A DNA stretch of 37,949 bases, taken from positions 1-37,949 of the forward strand of contig JASJAS010000031.1 of the NCBI GenBank assembly GCA_030066875.1, in the 5' to 3' direction. Of this stretch, positions 24,482-33,272 are shown one piece after another. A program made the translations under genes and the position numbers. Under the pieces are notes generated by a model. The model saw nothing but the letters and a program-made list of their open reading frames with translations. It was not told where the DNA came from and did no database searches. How positions within the stretch are numbered: position 1 is the stretch's first letter; every line of letters begins with the position of its first letter. This stretch comes from Acidimicrobiia bacterium. GTDB lineage: Bacteria > Actinomycetota > Acidimicrobiia > Spongiisociales > UBA5794.

Positions 24482-25294
24482 CTAGGTACTCCCCGACTGA
24501 GTCACGGGACCGGCTTCGGAGCGCCACTGCATGAACAATGCGAGACTTCCCGCCGCCGCCAGCAGATGCCAAGCGGCGTGCCATTGCCAGGTACTTGTCG
24601 GGTCGCAGAACTCGTGTGTTGCGCTGCCGAACCACCAGGTAAGTGCTCCCGTGCACAGAAGCGCTGTCGCCGCGAGCAGCCAGCCGGGAAAGGGGTTGGC
24701 CCCCTGTCGGCGTCTGCTGATCTGGGCCGCCGTTTCCGCCAGGACCGCTGCGAGAACCCACCCACCAAGGATGTACCTCTCGCTCCCGACACCAACTGCG
24801 ATAGCGGCCAACCCTGAACCTGCGATGCCCGCAAGAAAGACTGCACCGAAGGTTCGGTCATGGCCGCGTCCGGTTACACGGTGAACGACGGCGAAGAGCG
24901 GAATCATGGTTGCGGCGAGGAGATCGGCCCACCCTGCCCACTGCGTGAGCGAGGCATGAAGGGTGAATGAAGCCAGGCCGGCTAGTAGCAGTACGACACC
25001 GAAGGTGATGGCCCGGAGAGAAGACAGAGCCGATGGGCGGGTGGGTTCCCGCTGGCTTGCGGTAATCGAGAGGGTGATGAGCCCGCCAGCAATGAAGGCG
25101 AGGCTGGACAGGGCCGTCTTGGGTTGGCCGAGCAGTCCACCACCGATCGCTTCGCACGAACAGTCCCCCGCCGTGATACAGCCTGAGGCTGCGCCGGGCC
25201 AGCCGGCTGCGGCGGCGGCTCCCAGGATGGCGACTATTGCCGCAACACCCGCAAGACCAAGGAGAACGGGTAACCACCGGGTGCTGGGTGTCAT
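24482..25294 (-). CDS. Ceramidase-like CREST superfamily membrane hydrolase
   Basis: 270 residues with about seven membrane helices. Residues expected in alkaline-ceramidase/PAQR-type (CREST) metal hydrolases are present: Glu48 in CSCEAIGGG, Ser109 and His113 in SFTLHASL, Asp124 in GWADLL, and His239 and His243 in WQWHAAWHLLAA, so a membrane-embedded zinc site is likely. Extracellular cysteines (39, 45, 47, 230) may be disulfide-linked. The proposed reaction is amide hydrolysis of a lipid, but the substrate is unknown. The gene begins with a leaderless ATG 25294 and is divergent from the M24 peptidase. Confidence 0.72.
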   Translation of the reverse strand: MTPSTRWLPVLLGLAGVAAIVAILGAAAAAGWPGAASGCITAGDCSCEAIGGGLLGQPKTALSSLAFIAGGLITLSITASQREPTRPSALSSLRAITFGVVLLLAGLASFTLHASLTQWAGWADLLAATMIPLFAVVHRVTGRGHDRTFGAVFLAGIAGSGLAAIAVGVGSERYILGGWVLAAVLAETAAQISRRRQGANPFPGWLLAATALLCTGALTWWFGSATHEFCDPTSTWQWHAAWHLLAAAGSLALFMQWRSEAGPVTQSGST

Positions 25295-25300
25295 GGAGCC

Positions 25301-25306
25301 ACGATA
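25301..25306 (-). promoter_or_regulatory. -10 box TATCGT, leaderless start of the ceramidase-like gene
   Basis: TATCGT ends six bases before ATG 25294. It lies in the 53-base space shared with the divergent M24 peptidase gene. Confidence 0.5.
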
Positions 25307-25335
25307 ACGAGGGCGTACCGCCGGTGGCGGGGCGC

Positions 25336-25341
25336 TAACTT
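25336..25341 (+). promoter_or_regulatory. -10 box TAACTT, leaderless start of the M24 peptidase
   Basis: GCTAACTT ends six bases before ATG 25348. The divergent box at 25301-25306 means both -35 regions overlap. Confidence 0.55.
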
Positions 25342-25347
25342 GCGCTC

Positions 25348-26595
25348 ATGCACGACCCAATACTGTCGCTGCGCAGCCAGAGCAGTTTGCGCGACGAATG
25401 GCTCCAAGCACGGCTCGACACGATCGTGCCCAGGGTGATGGAACGCGCCGGCGTCGATTGCTGGGTTCTGGTTGCCCGGGAGTACAACGAGGACCCCGTC
25501 GTGGCCACGATGTTGCCGTCGACCTGGCTCAACGCGCGGCGGCGTACCATCCTCGTCTTCACCGACTTCGGTGCAGAGCGGGTTGCAGTCTCGCGTTATG
25601 CAGTCGGTGAAGTCTTTCCGGCCGTCTGGTCTGCGGACGAGCAGCCCGACCAATGGCGCCGGCTTGGCGAATACCTGGAGGCTAAGGATCCGGAACGGAT
25701 CGCGGTGAATTGCTCAACTGAGTTCGCCCTGGCCGATGGCTTCACGGCAACTGAGTTCGAGGCGTTCAGAGCGGCGCTACCGGCAAGAATCAGGAGCCGG
25801 TTGCTGGCGACGGAGGAGCTGGCGATCGGCTGGCTCGAAACCAGATCGCCAGAGGAGATGGCGCGCTACCCCGAGGTGTGTGCACGAGCTCACGGAATCT
25901 TGAGAAGAGCACTGTCGGCTGAGGTTATCGAACCCGGGATCACCTCAACCACCGACGTTGAATGGTGGATGCGCCAGGAGGTGGCCGACGCCGGCTACGA
26001 GAGCTGGTTTCAGCCGACGGTTTCGATCCAAAGACGCAACGGCACGGCACCCGAGTCGTTCTTCTCGCCCCCAGACGGCGAGATCATCGTGCCAGGCGAT
26101 CTCGTGCATATCGACTTCGGGATCGTGTACCTCGGACTGCACACCGATCAGCAACAGCACGCCTACGTCCTAGAGGACGGAGAGACCTCTCCGCCTTGGG
26201 GATTGGTCGACGGCATGGCAGCGGGAAACCGCGTGCAGGATCTCCTCATGGCGGAGTTTGCTGTGGGGCGATCCGGCAATGAGGTGCTGGCGGTAGCGCT
26301 GGGCAAGGCAAACGAGCATGGCCTCGCGGCGAGCATCTACAGCCACCCAATCGGGCTACACGGGCACGCCGCCGGCCCGACCATCGGACTCTGGGATCAG
26401 CAGCACGGCGTGCCCGGCCAGGGCGACTATCCACTTTGGCCGGACACCGCGTACTCGATCGAGCTGTCGGTCGAGATCCCTTTGCCCGAATGGGACAACC
26501 AGAGGGTCCGCATCATGCTCGAGGAAGATGCGTTCTTCGATGGGGAAACGGTGTCGTTTCTCGACGGACGACAGACCGAACTCTGGCTGATCTAG
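25348..26595 (+). CDS. M24 family metallopeptidase (Xaa-Pro aminopeptidase-like)
   Basis: 415 residues. An N-terminal creatinase-type domain (about 1-165) precedes the pita-bread M24 domain. The metal ligands are visible: Asp256 (HIDFG), Asp267 (LHTDQQQ), His333 (SHPIGLHGH), Glu372 (SIELSVE) and Glu392 or Glu393 (MLEEDAF). The family removes N-terminal residues before proline or hydrolyses related C-N bonds using two Mn/Co ions. GIVYLGLHTDQQQHAYVL is typical of the branch of large cytoplasmic M24 proteins that are poorly characterised, so the substrate is open. Leaderless ATG 25348. Confidence 0.92.
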   Translation: MHDPILSLRSQSSLRDEWLQARLDTIVPRVMERAGVDCWVLVAREYNEDPVVATMLPSTWLNARRRTILVFTDFGAERVAVSRYAVGEVFPAVWSADEQPDQWRRLGEYLEAKDPERIAVNCSTEFALADGFTATEFEAFRAALPARIRSRLLATEELAIGWLETRSPEEMARYPEVCARAHGILRRALSAEVIEPGITSTTDVEWWMRQEVADAGYESWFQPTVSIQRRNGTAPESFFSPPDGEIIVPGDLVHIDFGIVYLGLHTDQQQHAYVLEDGETSPPWGLVDGMAAGNRVQDLLMAEFAVGRSGNEVLAVALGKANEHGLAASIYSHPIGLHGHAAGPTIGLWDQQHGVPGQGDYPLWPDTAYSIELSVEIPLPEWDNQRVRIMLEEDAFFDGETVSFLDGRQTELWLI

Positions 26596-26728
26596 TTCTT
26601 TCGGCGCGCCATCGTAAAGCGTGGACAATGGCCCGTCCGCCACGCCCCCGGTGTGTTACCGAGGGCGCGAAGCTTGGTGCCGGCCGTCGGGTCGCGCGGC
26701 TTCGGAGCGAGGATTCGGGGTCAGCCAG

Positions 26729-26734
26729 TACCCT
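26729..26734 (+). promoter_or_regulatory. -10 box TACCCT upstream of kynU
   Basis: TACCCT ends nine bases before ATG 26744. No Shine-Dalgarno lies between, so the message would be leaderless or nearly so. Confidence 0.45.
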
Positions 26735-26743
26735 CAACGGCGA

Positions 26744-28030
26744 ATGACGGCTTTCGACCTGGGCCCCTACTCAACAGATCCCAGCTACGGACGAGCGCAG
26801 ACGCTCGATGCAGCCGACCCGCTGCGCTCTTTCGCCGACGAGTTCTCCCCGTTGGATCCGGGCCTCATCTACCTGGACGGCAATTCGCTGGGGCGTCTTC
26901 CCCGCGCCACCAGCTCCCGCTTAGCCGAAGTCTTGGACCACGAATGGGGAGACCGTCTCATCCGATCATGGTCGGAGCGATGGTGGGATCAGGCAGATCG
27001 CCTCGGTGACGCAGTTGCCGAACTCATCGGCGCAAAACCCCGAGAGGTCCTGGTCGCCGACTCGACATCGGTCGTGCTGTTCAAGCTCACCCTCGGCGCT
27101 TTACACGCTCGCCCGGCTCGCAGCCGGATTGTGACCGATGCTCTCAACTTCCCCACAGACAACTACATCACCAAGGCCGCAGCGGACCTGTCTGGTTGCA
27201 CGGTCACGACCGTTGCCTCCGCGGACGGGATTCATGGCCCTACCGAGCAACTGGTAGCGGAGTTGGATGAAGACACGGCGCTGCTCACGCTCTCGCACGT
27301 GGCTTTCAAGAGCGGCTACCTCTATGACATGGAGCGGCTGACCGCAGCGGCTCATGATGTTGGCGCCCTGGTGTTGTGGGATCTGAGCCATTCAGTCGGC
27401 GCGGTGCCAGTGCACTTGAATCGATGTCGCGCCGACCTCGCAGTCGGCTGTACCTACAAATACTTGAACGGAGGCCCCGGTTCGCCGGCGTTTCTCTATG
27501 TCGGTGATCACGTCGACACGGAGATCACCAACCCGCTGACCGGGTGGTGGGGACATGCGGAGCCTTTCGACTTCGACCTGCAGTTCGAACCGGCCCGCTC
27601 CATTCGGCGGTTCCAAACGGGGACGATGCCGATCCTGTCGCTTGCCGCTCTCGAACCGGGTGTAGCACTCGCTCGAGCCGCCGGTCTACCCCGCATCAGG
27701 GAAAAGTCGCTCGCACTCACCGCGTTCTTCATTGATGTCGCGGAGCAGATACTCGCACCCCTCGGTTTTCGGTTGGCCTCGCCTCGCGATGGGAAGCAGC
27801 GCGGCTCTCACGTGGCACTACAGCATCCCGACGGCTGGCGTATCACCCAAGCCATCATCGAGCAGGCCAACCTCATACCCGACTTTCGTGCGCCGGACAA
27901 CATCCGATTCGGGTTCAGTCCCCTGTATTCGAGCTTCACCGAAGCCCATACCGCAGTCGGGCGGATCGCCCGGGTTGTTCGCGGCAAGCTCCACCTCGAC
28001 TATCCCGTTGCTCCTACCACCGTAACCTGA
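26744..28030 (+). CDS. kynU: Kynureninase
   Basis: 428 residues from ATG 26744; the upstream frame is open but reads as noncoding. A PLP fold-type I enzyme that splits kynurenine (or 3-hydroxykynurenine) into anthranilate (or its hydroxy form) and alanine. Seen: IYLDGNSLGRLP near 42-53, DSTSVVLFKL, NFPTDNYI, Asp213 in LWDLSHSVGAVP, the PLP lysine 239 in GCTYKYLNGGPGSPAF, WWGHAEPFDF, and RRFQTGTMPILSLAAL. All are characteristic of KynU. Tryptophan dioxygenase and formamidase genes are not adjacent, so the enzyme acts with genes elsewhere or on another substrate. Confidence 0.95.
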   Translation: MTAFDLGPYSTDPSYGRAQTLDAADPLRSFADEFSPLDPGLIYLDGNSLGRLPRATSSRLAEVLDHEWGDRLIRSWSERWWDQADRLGDAVAELIGAKPREVLVADSTSVVLFKLTLGALHARPARSRIVTDALNFPTDNYITKAAADLSGCTVTTVASADGIHGPTEQLVAELDEDTALLTLSHVAFKSGYLYDMERLTAAAHDVGALVLWDLSHSVGAVPVHLNRCRADLAVGCTYKYLNGGPGSPAFLYVGDHVDTEITNPLTGWWGHAEPFDFDLQFEPARSIRRFQTGTMPILSLAALEPGVALARAAGLPRIREKSLALTAFFIDVAEQILAPLGFRLASPRDGKQRGSHVALQHPDGWRITQAIIEQANLIPDFRAPDNIRFGFSPLYSSFTEAHTAVGRIARVVRGKLHLDYPVAPTTVT

Positions 28031-28041
28031 CGGGCCGGCGA

Positions 28042-28893
28042 CTAGCCCAGCGCAAACAGCACGACAGCGACGACACCTAGCGAGAAGCCGACCATCTGCA
28101 GCCGATTGATGCGTTCCTGGGTGAGCCACCAGGCCAGGATGACTGTCGGCCCGGGAGCCAAGCCGAGGACCGCCGCGACGATCGCAACCGGCCCCCGCTG
28201 GTAGGCGAGCACGCTGCATATTGCAGCGACCGCCGACAACAATCCGACCGCCACGGCGGGTAAGACGGCCGTTCGCCTAGGCCGGGCCAAGCGACCCGTT
28301 ACCGCCGCGACTGCCAACAAGAACAGCAGTGCCGAGGCCTGCGCAGCTACCGCCGGGCCGATTCCGCTGTCTATGCCCGTACGGCCGAACAGGATCGCGG
28401 TAAGGCCGAGTAGCCCACCCGCAGTGATCGACAGGAGCAAGGCACTCCCCACCGGCAGAGCACTTTGCGACGGCTGTGGAGAAACCGCGACGAGTGCCGC
28501 TGCGGGAAAGGCCACCAGCAGACCGACCACCTCTAGAGCCGACAACTGGTCTCCGAGCAGAGGCCCAATAGCTGCCGGAACCGCCAGCGCTACGAGGCCT
28601 ATGACGGGAGCGACGATCGCGATCGGTCCTCTGGCGAACCCGACCATCAGCAAAGGGAGGGCAAGCCCGATGGAAACGCCGGCCGCGACCCCCCAGAGCG
28701 CGTCACGCAGCGTGAACGATGCGGGAGTTGCGACCAACAAGCCTGCTCCCACCACCACCGCAGCGATCGCAATCGTGAGTGCTGTATAGGTGAGCACCAT
28801 CTGGACGCGGCCGTCGCGTCGCAAGGTGACCCCGGCGAGATAGTCCGCAACTCCCAGAGATATGGCGGAAGCAATCGCGAGGCTCAACACCAA
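28042..28893 (-). CDS. EamA/DMT-family transporter (second)
   Basis: 283 residues, about ten membrane helices in two EamA repeats (about 1-140 and 145-283). Marks: LGVADYLAGVTLRRDGRVQMV, LMVGFARGPIAIVAPVIGLVALAVPA, and in the second half ICSVLAYQRGPVAIVAAVLGLAPGPTVILAWWLTQERI. The repeated RGP.AIVA segment shows the internal duplication. GGGAG lies seven bases before TTG 28893; GTG 28890 is an alternative. It converges on kynU with eleven bases between. A link to kynurenine or anthranilate export is possible but not shown. Confidence 0.9.
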   Translation of the reverse strand: MVLSLAIASAISLGVADYLAGVTLRRDGRVQMVLTYTALTIAIAAVVVGAGLLVATPASFTLRDALWGVAAGVSIGLALPLLMVGFARGPIAIVAPVIGLVALAVPAAIGPLLGDQLSALEVVGLLVAFPAAALVAVSPQPSQSALPVGSALLLSITAGGLLGLTAILFGRTGIDSGIGPAVAAQASALLFLLAVAAVTGRLARPRRTAVLPAVAVGLLSAVAAICSVLAYQRGPVAIVAAVLGLAPGPTVILAWWLTQERINRLQMVGFSLGVVAVVLFALG

Positions 28894-29006
28894 TCTGGCT
28901 CTCCCTCGTCTTCAATCGGCAGCTCGGTCACCTGCACAGCTCGCAAGAAGCTAGCCCTGCGCAACCACGGCGCCCAATCAGATCGTGGGCCGGTTCAGCG
29001 CGGCGG

Positions 29007-29012
29007 TAGTAT
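29007..29012 (+). promoter_or_regulatory. -10 box TAGTAT, leaderless start of rbsK
   Basis: GGTAGTAT ends six bases before ATG 29019, with no Shine-Dalgarno. Confidence 0.55.
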
Positions 29013-29018
29013 CGCCGC

Positions 29019-29927
29019 ATGGCAATCGTGGTAGTGGGAAGTATCGGCATCGACTTTGTTTCAGTGGCCCAGCGGCTGCCCAAGGTCGGTGAAACCGTCC
29101 TGGCATCCCAGCCGCTGCACATCGGCCCCGGCGGCAAAGGCTTCAACCAGGCCGTCGGCGTGGCTCGCTTGGGCGGCAACGTCGAGTTCGCCACAAAGAC
29201 GGGAAGGGGTGATCTGGGCCGGCAAGCCCGCACCTTCCTCGAGGCGGAGGGCTTGCTGTCACCGCTCGCTCGAGAATCCGATGCCGACAACCAGGTAGCG
29301 CTGATCTTCGTAGATGACAGCGGGCGCAATATGATCTCGGTCACTCCCGGTGCAAGCGCCGATCTGCACCCAGCCGATGTTGCCGATTTGGAGTTGCGGC
29401 CGGCGGACATCCTCCTTGCTCAACTCGAGATACCGCTGCCGACGGTGATTGCCGCGGCCCGCCATGCCAAGGAAGCCGGGGCCACGGTGGTGCTCAATCC
29501 GGCGCCGGCTGCCCCGCTCCCGGGTGAGCTTCTCGAGCTCGTCGACATCGCCAGTCCCAACGAGACCGAACTGTCGTTGCTCACGGGACTTCCCACCGCC
29601 ACAACGAGCGACGTTGTTATTGCCGCCGAGCGGCTGGTTGCGTTGGGGGTCGATGATGTCGTCGCCACCGTTGGGAGCAAAGGGGCGATTCACGTGGATC
29701 GGACGGGCAGCACGAGCTATCCGTCGCTACTGGTCGACGCTGTGGACAGCACCGGAGCTGGTGATGCGTTCAACGCCGGATTGGTGGTCGGTCTGAGCCA
29801 GGGCGTGGGTCTCGGCGACGCTATCGAGCTCGGCTGTCAGGCCGGTGCCTACTGCGTAACCCAGCTCGGCGTCCTGGATGGGTTGGCCACCAGCGACCAG
29901 CTGATGGAATTCGTCGCTCGCAGCTAG
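29019..29927 (+). CDS. rbsK: Ribokinase (PfkB family)
   Basis: 302 residues. Phosphorylates ribose (or a related sugar) with ATP. PfkB features: GSIGIDFVSVAQRLPKVGET, the sugar-binding GPGGKGFNQAVGVARLGG (37-53), LNPAPAAPLP, SPNETELSLLTG, VVATVGSKGA and the anion-hole/catalytic DSTGAGDAFNAG with Asp249. Both GGKG.NQA and NPAPA are more typical of ribokinases than of fructokinases. The gene is single; no ribose ABC transporter lies nearby. Confidence 0.93.
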   Translation: MAIVVVGSIGIDFVSVAQRLPKVGETVLASQPLHIGPGGKGFNQAVGVARLGGNVEFATKTGRGDLGRQARTFLEAEGLLSPLARESDADNQVALIFVDDSGRNMISVTPGASADLHPADVADLELRPADILLAQLEIPLPTVIAAARHAKEAGATVVLNPAPAAPLPGELLELVDIASPNETELSLLTGLPTATTSDVVIAAERLVALGVDDVVATVGSKGAIHVDRTGSTSYPSLLVDAVDSTGAGDAFNAGLVVGLSQGVGLGDAIELGCQAGAYCVTQLGVLDGLATSDQLMEFVARS

Positions 29928-30057
29928 CGTTACCCGCTGCCACCGGACCTGCAGCGGCATAGGGGCCCAAAGGGCACATCGTATTCTCACGGGCAGACGT
30001 TTTCCTGGGACTTCCGCCCCTGCTCCTTGCAGAGCTCGTTCGCGATCCTGTCGGGGT

Positions 30058-31413
30058 ATGTCACGAACACGAAGTTTGGTCGTCGGCGGGCTGACGGCTC
30101 TGCTGGTGACGGCGATGATTGTTGCTCTGCCGCCGGCAGCTCCGGCGGCGACGGAGTCCGCGGTGTCGGCCGAAGAACTCTGGTATCCGCGCGCAGATGA
30201 CGGCTCTAAGGACATTGCTCTCTACTTCGTCTACTCAGAGACCTGTCCACATTGCACGGACGCCAAGCCGGTCGTCGATCAGCTCGAGGGCGATTACTCT
30301 TGGCTGGCTGTGCGACGGGTCAGCACTGAGGAGGCCACAGAGCAGCAGATAGACGAAGTGCTCGCAGTCGCGGAGGACATCTCAGCCGAGATCCAGGGTG
30401 TGCCGACGTTCCTGTTCTGCGAACGGATCGAAGTGGGGTTCCACACTGCAGAGACCACCGGAGCGCATCTGGAGGAGGCCCTCGTCGCTTGCCATCGGGC
30501 TCTGGTTGGCTCCTCGGGAGAAGGCAGCGGGGCGGATGCTGGCGGCGAAGAAGACAACGACGACGGCTTGCATCTCCCGGTGCTGGGCGATGTTGATGCC
30601 AATGCCGTCTCGCTACCCGTCTTCACCATTGCCGTAGCCGGTCTTGACGCGTTCAACCCATGTGCGTTCTTTGTGCTGCTGTTCCTACTCAGTCTGCTCG
30701 TCCACGCGCGAAGTCGGTGGCGTATGGCGCTTGTCGGCGGGGTGTTTGTTCTCATCTCGGGAGTCATGTACTTCGCCTTCATGGCGGCATGGCTCACGGT
30801 CTTCCAAGTCACCGGCCGGATGCGTTGGGTCACGATGGTGGCGGGAGCGGTAGCCATCCTGCTTGCCGTTCTCAACATGAAGGACTTCTTCTGGCCGGAC
30901 AGCGCCGGATCGGTCTCGATTCCCGACTCCGCCAAACCGGGTCTGTTTGCACGCATGAGACGCCTCACGACCGGTGACTCGATGCCCACCGTCTTGGTGG
31001 GTACGGTGGCGCTGGCGGCGGTGGCGAACAGCTACGAACTTCTCTGCACTGCCGGCTTCCCGCTGGTCTTCACTCGGGTACTCACACTGAACGATCTCGC
31101 TACGCCGACGTATTACGGCTACCTCGCGCTGTACAACGTCATCTATGTCATTCCATTGTTGATCATCGTTGGGGTCTTTGTGTGGAGCCTCGGCTCACGC
31201 AAGCTGTCCGAAGCGGAAGGACGATTCCTCAAACTGATGTCTGGGGCGATGATGCTTGGCCTCGGGGGCATCCTGCTCATCAATCCCGACTTGCTAGAGA
31301 ACATGCTGGTTGCCATATCGATCATGGCGGGTGCTTTGCTGGCGGCTGTGGTCGTGATGCTGGTTGACAGGCGACATCGCGGTGGTCGCGGAGCGCATCT
31401 CAAAGCCGGCTAA
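30058..31413 (+). CDS. Thioredoxin-like / CcdA-like membrane fusion protein
   Basis: 451 residues. A signal peptide (about 1-31) leads to a thioredoxin-like domain outside the membrane (about 50-150) with active site CPHC (Cys63, Cys66) and the cis-Pro loop GVPTF (Pro116). An acidic, Gly-rich linker (about 151-172) follows, then six membrane helices. Cys202 in NPCAFFVL (first helix) and Cys330 in YELLCTAGFP (fourth helix) match the cysteine pair of CcdA/DsbD. The protein could carry electrons from cytoplasmic thioredoxin through the CcdA part to its own thioredoxin domain, reducing outer disulfides (inference). Other DsbD layouts put the thioredoxin at the C-terminus. A GGGG precedes ATG 30058; a TATTCT near 29980 could be its -10, giving a leader of about 70 bases. 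Confidence 0.85.
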   Translation: MSRTRSLVVGGLTALLVTAMIVALPPAAPAATESAVSAEELWYPRADDGSKDIALYFVYSETCPHCTDAKPVVDQLEGDYSWLAVRRVSTEEATEQQIDEVLAVAEDISAEIQGVPTFLFCERIEVGFHTAETTGAHLEEALVACHRALVGSSGEGSGADAGGEEDNDDGLHLPVLGDVDANAVSLPVFTIAVAGLDAFNPCAFFVLLFLLSLLVHARSRWRMALVGGVFVLISGVMYFAFMAAWLTVFQVTGRMRWVTMVAGAVAILLAVLNMKDFFWPDSAGSVSIPDSAKPGLFARMRRLTTGDSMPTVLVGTVALAAVANSYELLCTAGFPLVFTRVLTLNDLATPTYYGYLALYNVIYVIPLLIIVGVFVWSLGSRKLSEAEGRFLKLMSGAMMLGLGGILLINPDLLENMLVAISIMAGALLAAVVVMLVDRRHRGGRGAHLKAG

Positions 31414-31431
31414 TTCTCCAGCCGAACGAGG

Positions 31432-31929
31432 TCACAGGGCGAGTTCCATGATGCGCACCGAGTGAAAGGCACCCATTTTGCGCCCAACCTCATCGAGTAC
31501 CCCGACGTTGCGATACCCGAGCTTGGTGTGCAGCACCACAGACAGATCGTTGGGCAAGGCGATCAGCGCATAGGCGCGGTGGAGGCCCTTGGCAGCCACC
31601 CTGGCGAGCAACTCGGTGAGAAGCGGCCGTCCCAAGCCTCGGCCGATAGCCGCTTCGTCGAGCACAATCGTTGTCTCGACTGAACTGTCGTAGGCAGTCT
31701 TGGAGCGGAATGGGCTCGAAGACGCGAAACCCATAACCTTCTCCTCGATCTCGACCACGACCAGGTCGTAGCGCGACGGGGGTTCGTACTTCTCGAACCA
31801 CTCTGCACGCTCCTCCTGCGTCCATGGCTCCGTATCGAACGACGTGTGGCGGTTCACGATGTACGAGTTGTAGATCTCGTTGATCCGTTGCAGGTCTTCC
31901 CTCGTCGCGGACCTGATTAGCGGTTCCAT
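31432..31929 (-). CDS. GNAT N-acetyltransferase (phosphinothricin/methionine-sulfoximine type)
   Basis: 165 residues. Transfers acetyl from acetyl-CoA to a small amine. Seen: the N-terminal IRSATREDLQRINEIYNSYI, TSFDTEPWT (the T-S-F-x-T-E-P block of Pat-like enzymes), FASSSPFRSKTAYDSSVETTIVLDEAAIGRGLGRPLL with the CoA-binding R-G-x-G-R loop, and LHTKLGYRNVGVLDEVGRKMG. The branch matches Pat/MddA-like acetyltransferases that act on phosphinothricin or methionine sulfoximine; the native substrate is uncertain. Leaderless start. Confidence 0.92.
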   Translation of the reverse strand: MEPLIRSATREDLQRINEIYNSYIVNRHTSFDTEPWTQEERAEWFEKYEPPSRYDLVVVEIEEKVMGFASSSPFRSKTAYDSSVETTIVLDEAAIGRGLGRPLLTELLARVAAKGLHRAYALIALPNDLSVVLHTKLGYRNVGVLDEVGRKMGAFHSVRIMELAL

Positions 31930-31936
31930 GGCCGCA

Positions 31937-31942
31937 ACAGTA
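31937..31942 (-). promoter_or_regulatory. -10 box TACTGT, leaderless start of the acetyltransferase
   Basis: GGTACTGT ends seven bases before ATG 31929. Confidence 0.55.
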
Positions 31943-31991
31943 CCGGCGCGCTCACGCCACAGCGACCTGCAATCCGAGTCGGTGAAGTGGC

Positions 31992-32462
31992 CTAAGCCCT
32001 GAGCCGTTCGAAGGCCTGAACGAATTCGACCGGCTTCGCCATCTTCACGGCTTCATAGGACACCGACGAGCCGTCGGCGAAGTCGATGGTGAGGGCGTAG
32101 CTCATCTTCTTCTTGTCGACCGTCATTCCGACCACGTGATCGAGTGGCAGCTGAGTGAGCATCTCCTTGGGCTTGCCACTCATGGGGCCGTGTGCAAAGG
32201 CCATCAGCCGTTGCGCCGATACGCCGAGCACGCTCTGTGCGGAAGGGAATTGAGTCGCCAAGCCGCCTCCATCAGGAGTTGCGCCCTCTCCGTTTGCGCC
32301 GAACTTCTCTGCAGCAATCGCGCCGACCACGCCACCGACCCCGAAGCCGACCTGGCGGCCCAAAGTGCCCACGGGTTGGACGACAGTTCCCGCTTCGACC
32401 TGTTCACCTGCGTAGAGTTCTGAACCGCTGTGTTTGTGGATCTTCTTTGCCCAATTGACCAC
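31992..32462 (-). CDS. Small PH-like / actinobacterial domain protein, unknown
   Basis: 156 residues from GTG 32462, with GGGAG seven bases upstream. The N-terminus is basic (VNWAKKIHKHSGSELYAGEQVEAG), followed by a Gly/Ala-rich stretch (GFGVGGVVGAIAAEKFG) that is hydrophobic enough to be a membrane-touching helix. The C-terminal half (about 75-156) is a seven-stranded-plus-helix pattern (VLGVSAQRLMAFAHG, VVGMTVDKKKMSYALTIDFADGSSVSYEAV) typical of bacterial PH-like domains, ending in a helix VEFVQAFERLRA. Function unknown. It diverges from the HD-GYP gene. Confidence 0.7.
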   Translation of the reverse strand: MVNWAKKIHKHSGSELYAGEQVEAGTVVQPVGTLGRQVGFGVGGVVGAIAAEKFGANGEGATPDGGGLATQFPSAQSVLGVSAQRLMAFAHGPMSGKPKEMLTQLPLDHVVGMTVDKKKMSYALTIDFADGSSVSYEAVKMAKPVEFVQAFERLRA

Positions 32463-32602
32463 GGGTGCTCCCTTCGTTGCTGCTCGGTCTTCGACCCTCC
32501 TCTCGACAACCTTGAGTTACACCGGCGTAATTGATCCTGACGGCCCATTCCGCGAAAAGCAGGATTGGTCAACACTGGCGGGACGCTCTAGAAGGTATTC
32601 GG

Positions 32603-33190
32603 GTGCACCGACTCATGCGAGTCCTGGCGGCGACGGATCCCGCCCTGGCCGAACACGGAAACCGAACCGCACACTTGGCGACTGAAGTCGCAGTGCGGAT
32701 GGGCATGGCCCGTGACTACGTCGAACGAATCGGGGCAGCGGGTCGTTATCACGACATCGGCAAGCTGTTCATATCCCGGGAAATCCTCGACAAGCCGGGG
32801 CCACCGACCAAGCGTGAATGGGTGGAGTTGCGTCGTCATCCGCGTATCGGCTTTGAGCTCATCCGGAAACGAGTCCCCGCACCGATCGCCAAGATCGTCC
32901 TGACCCATCACGAGCGCGTCGACGGTCAGGGCTACCCGGGTGGCATCAGCGGGAGGGAGATCCCGATCGAAGCTCGGGTGCTGCAGGTTGCCGATGCTTT
33001 CGATGCCATCACGAGCCAAAGGCCCTACCAACCGGCGTTGCCGGTTGCCTATGCCGTCGATGAACTGAAGAAGTACGCGGGGACGCAGTTCGACCCAGAT
33101 GCAGTCAACGGAATTCTGGAGCTCGTCGAAGATCCCCGCTGGGCAGATGCGGGTTCAGGGAGCCGACTCCGTGACGGTATCGCGGTCTGA
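32603..33190 (+). CDS. HD-GYP domain phosphodiesterase
   Basis: 195 residues from GTG 32603 (GAAGG six bases upstream); the frame is open to a TTG at 32531, so the start is uncertain. An almost bare HD-GYP domain: HGNRTAHLATEVAVRMG, catalytic HD in YHDIGKLFIS, LRRHPRIGFELI, HHERVDGQGYPGG (the GYP and second histidine pair), and LQVADAFDAITSQRPY. These enzymes degrade cyclic-di-GMP to pGpG or GMP. There is no sensor domain, so activity would be set by expression or by a partner. The C-terminal tail of about 20 residues is polar. Confidence 0.92.
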   Translation: MHRLMRVLAATDPALAEHGNRTAHLATEVAVRMGMARDYVERIGAAGRYHDIGKLFISREILDKPGPPTKREWVELRRHPRIGFELIRKRVPAPIAKIVLTHHERVDGQGYPGGISGREIPIEARVLQVADAFDAITSQRPYQPALPVAYAVDELKKYAGTQFDPDAVNGILELVEDPRWADAGSGSRLRDGIAV

Positions 33191-33272
33191 CGTAATCCCG
33201 ACACTTTCCCCGCCGTTTGCACGCCCCGCGCGTTGTTTGACCGGTACACCCGCGATGTCCCGAGGTGACGAC

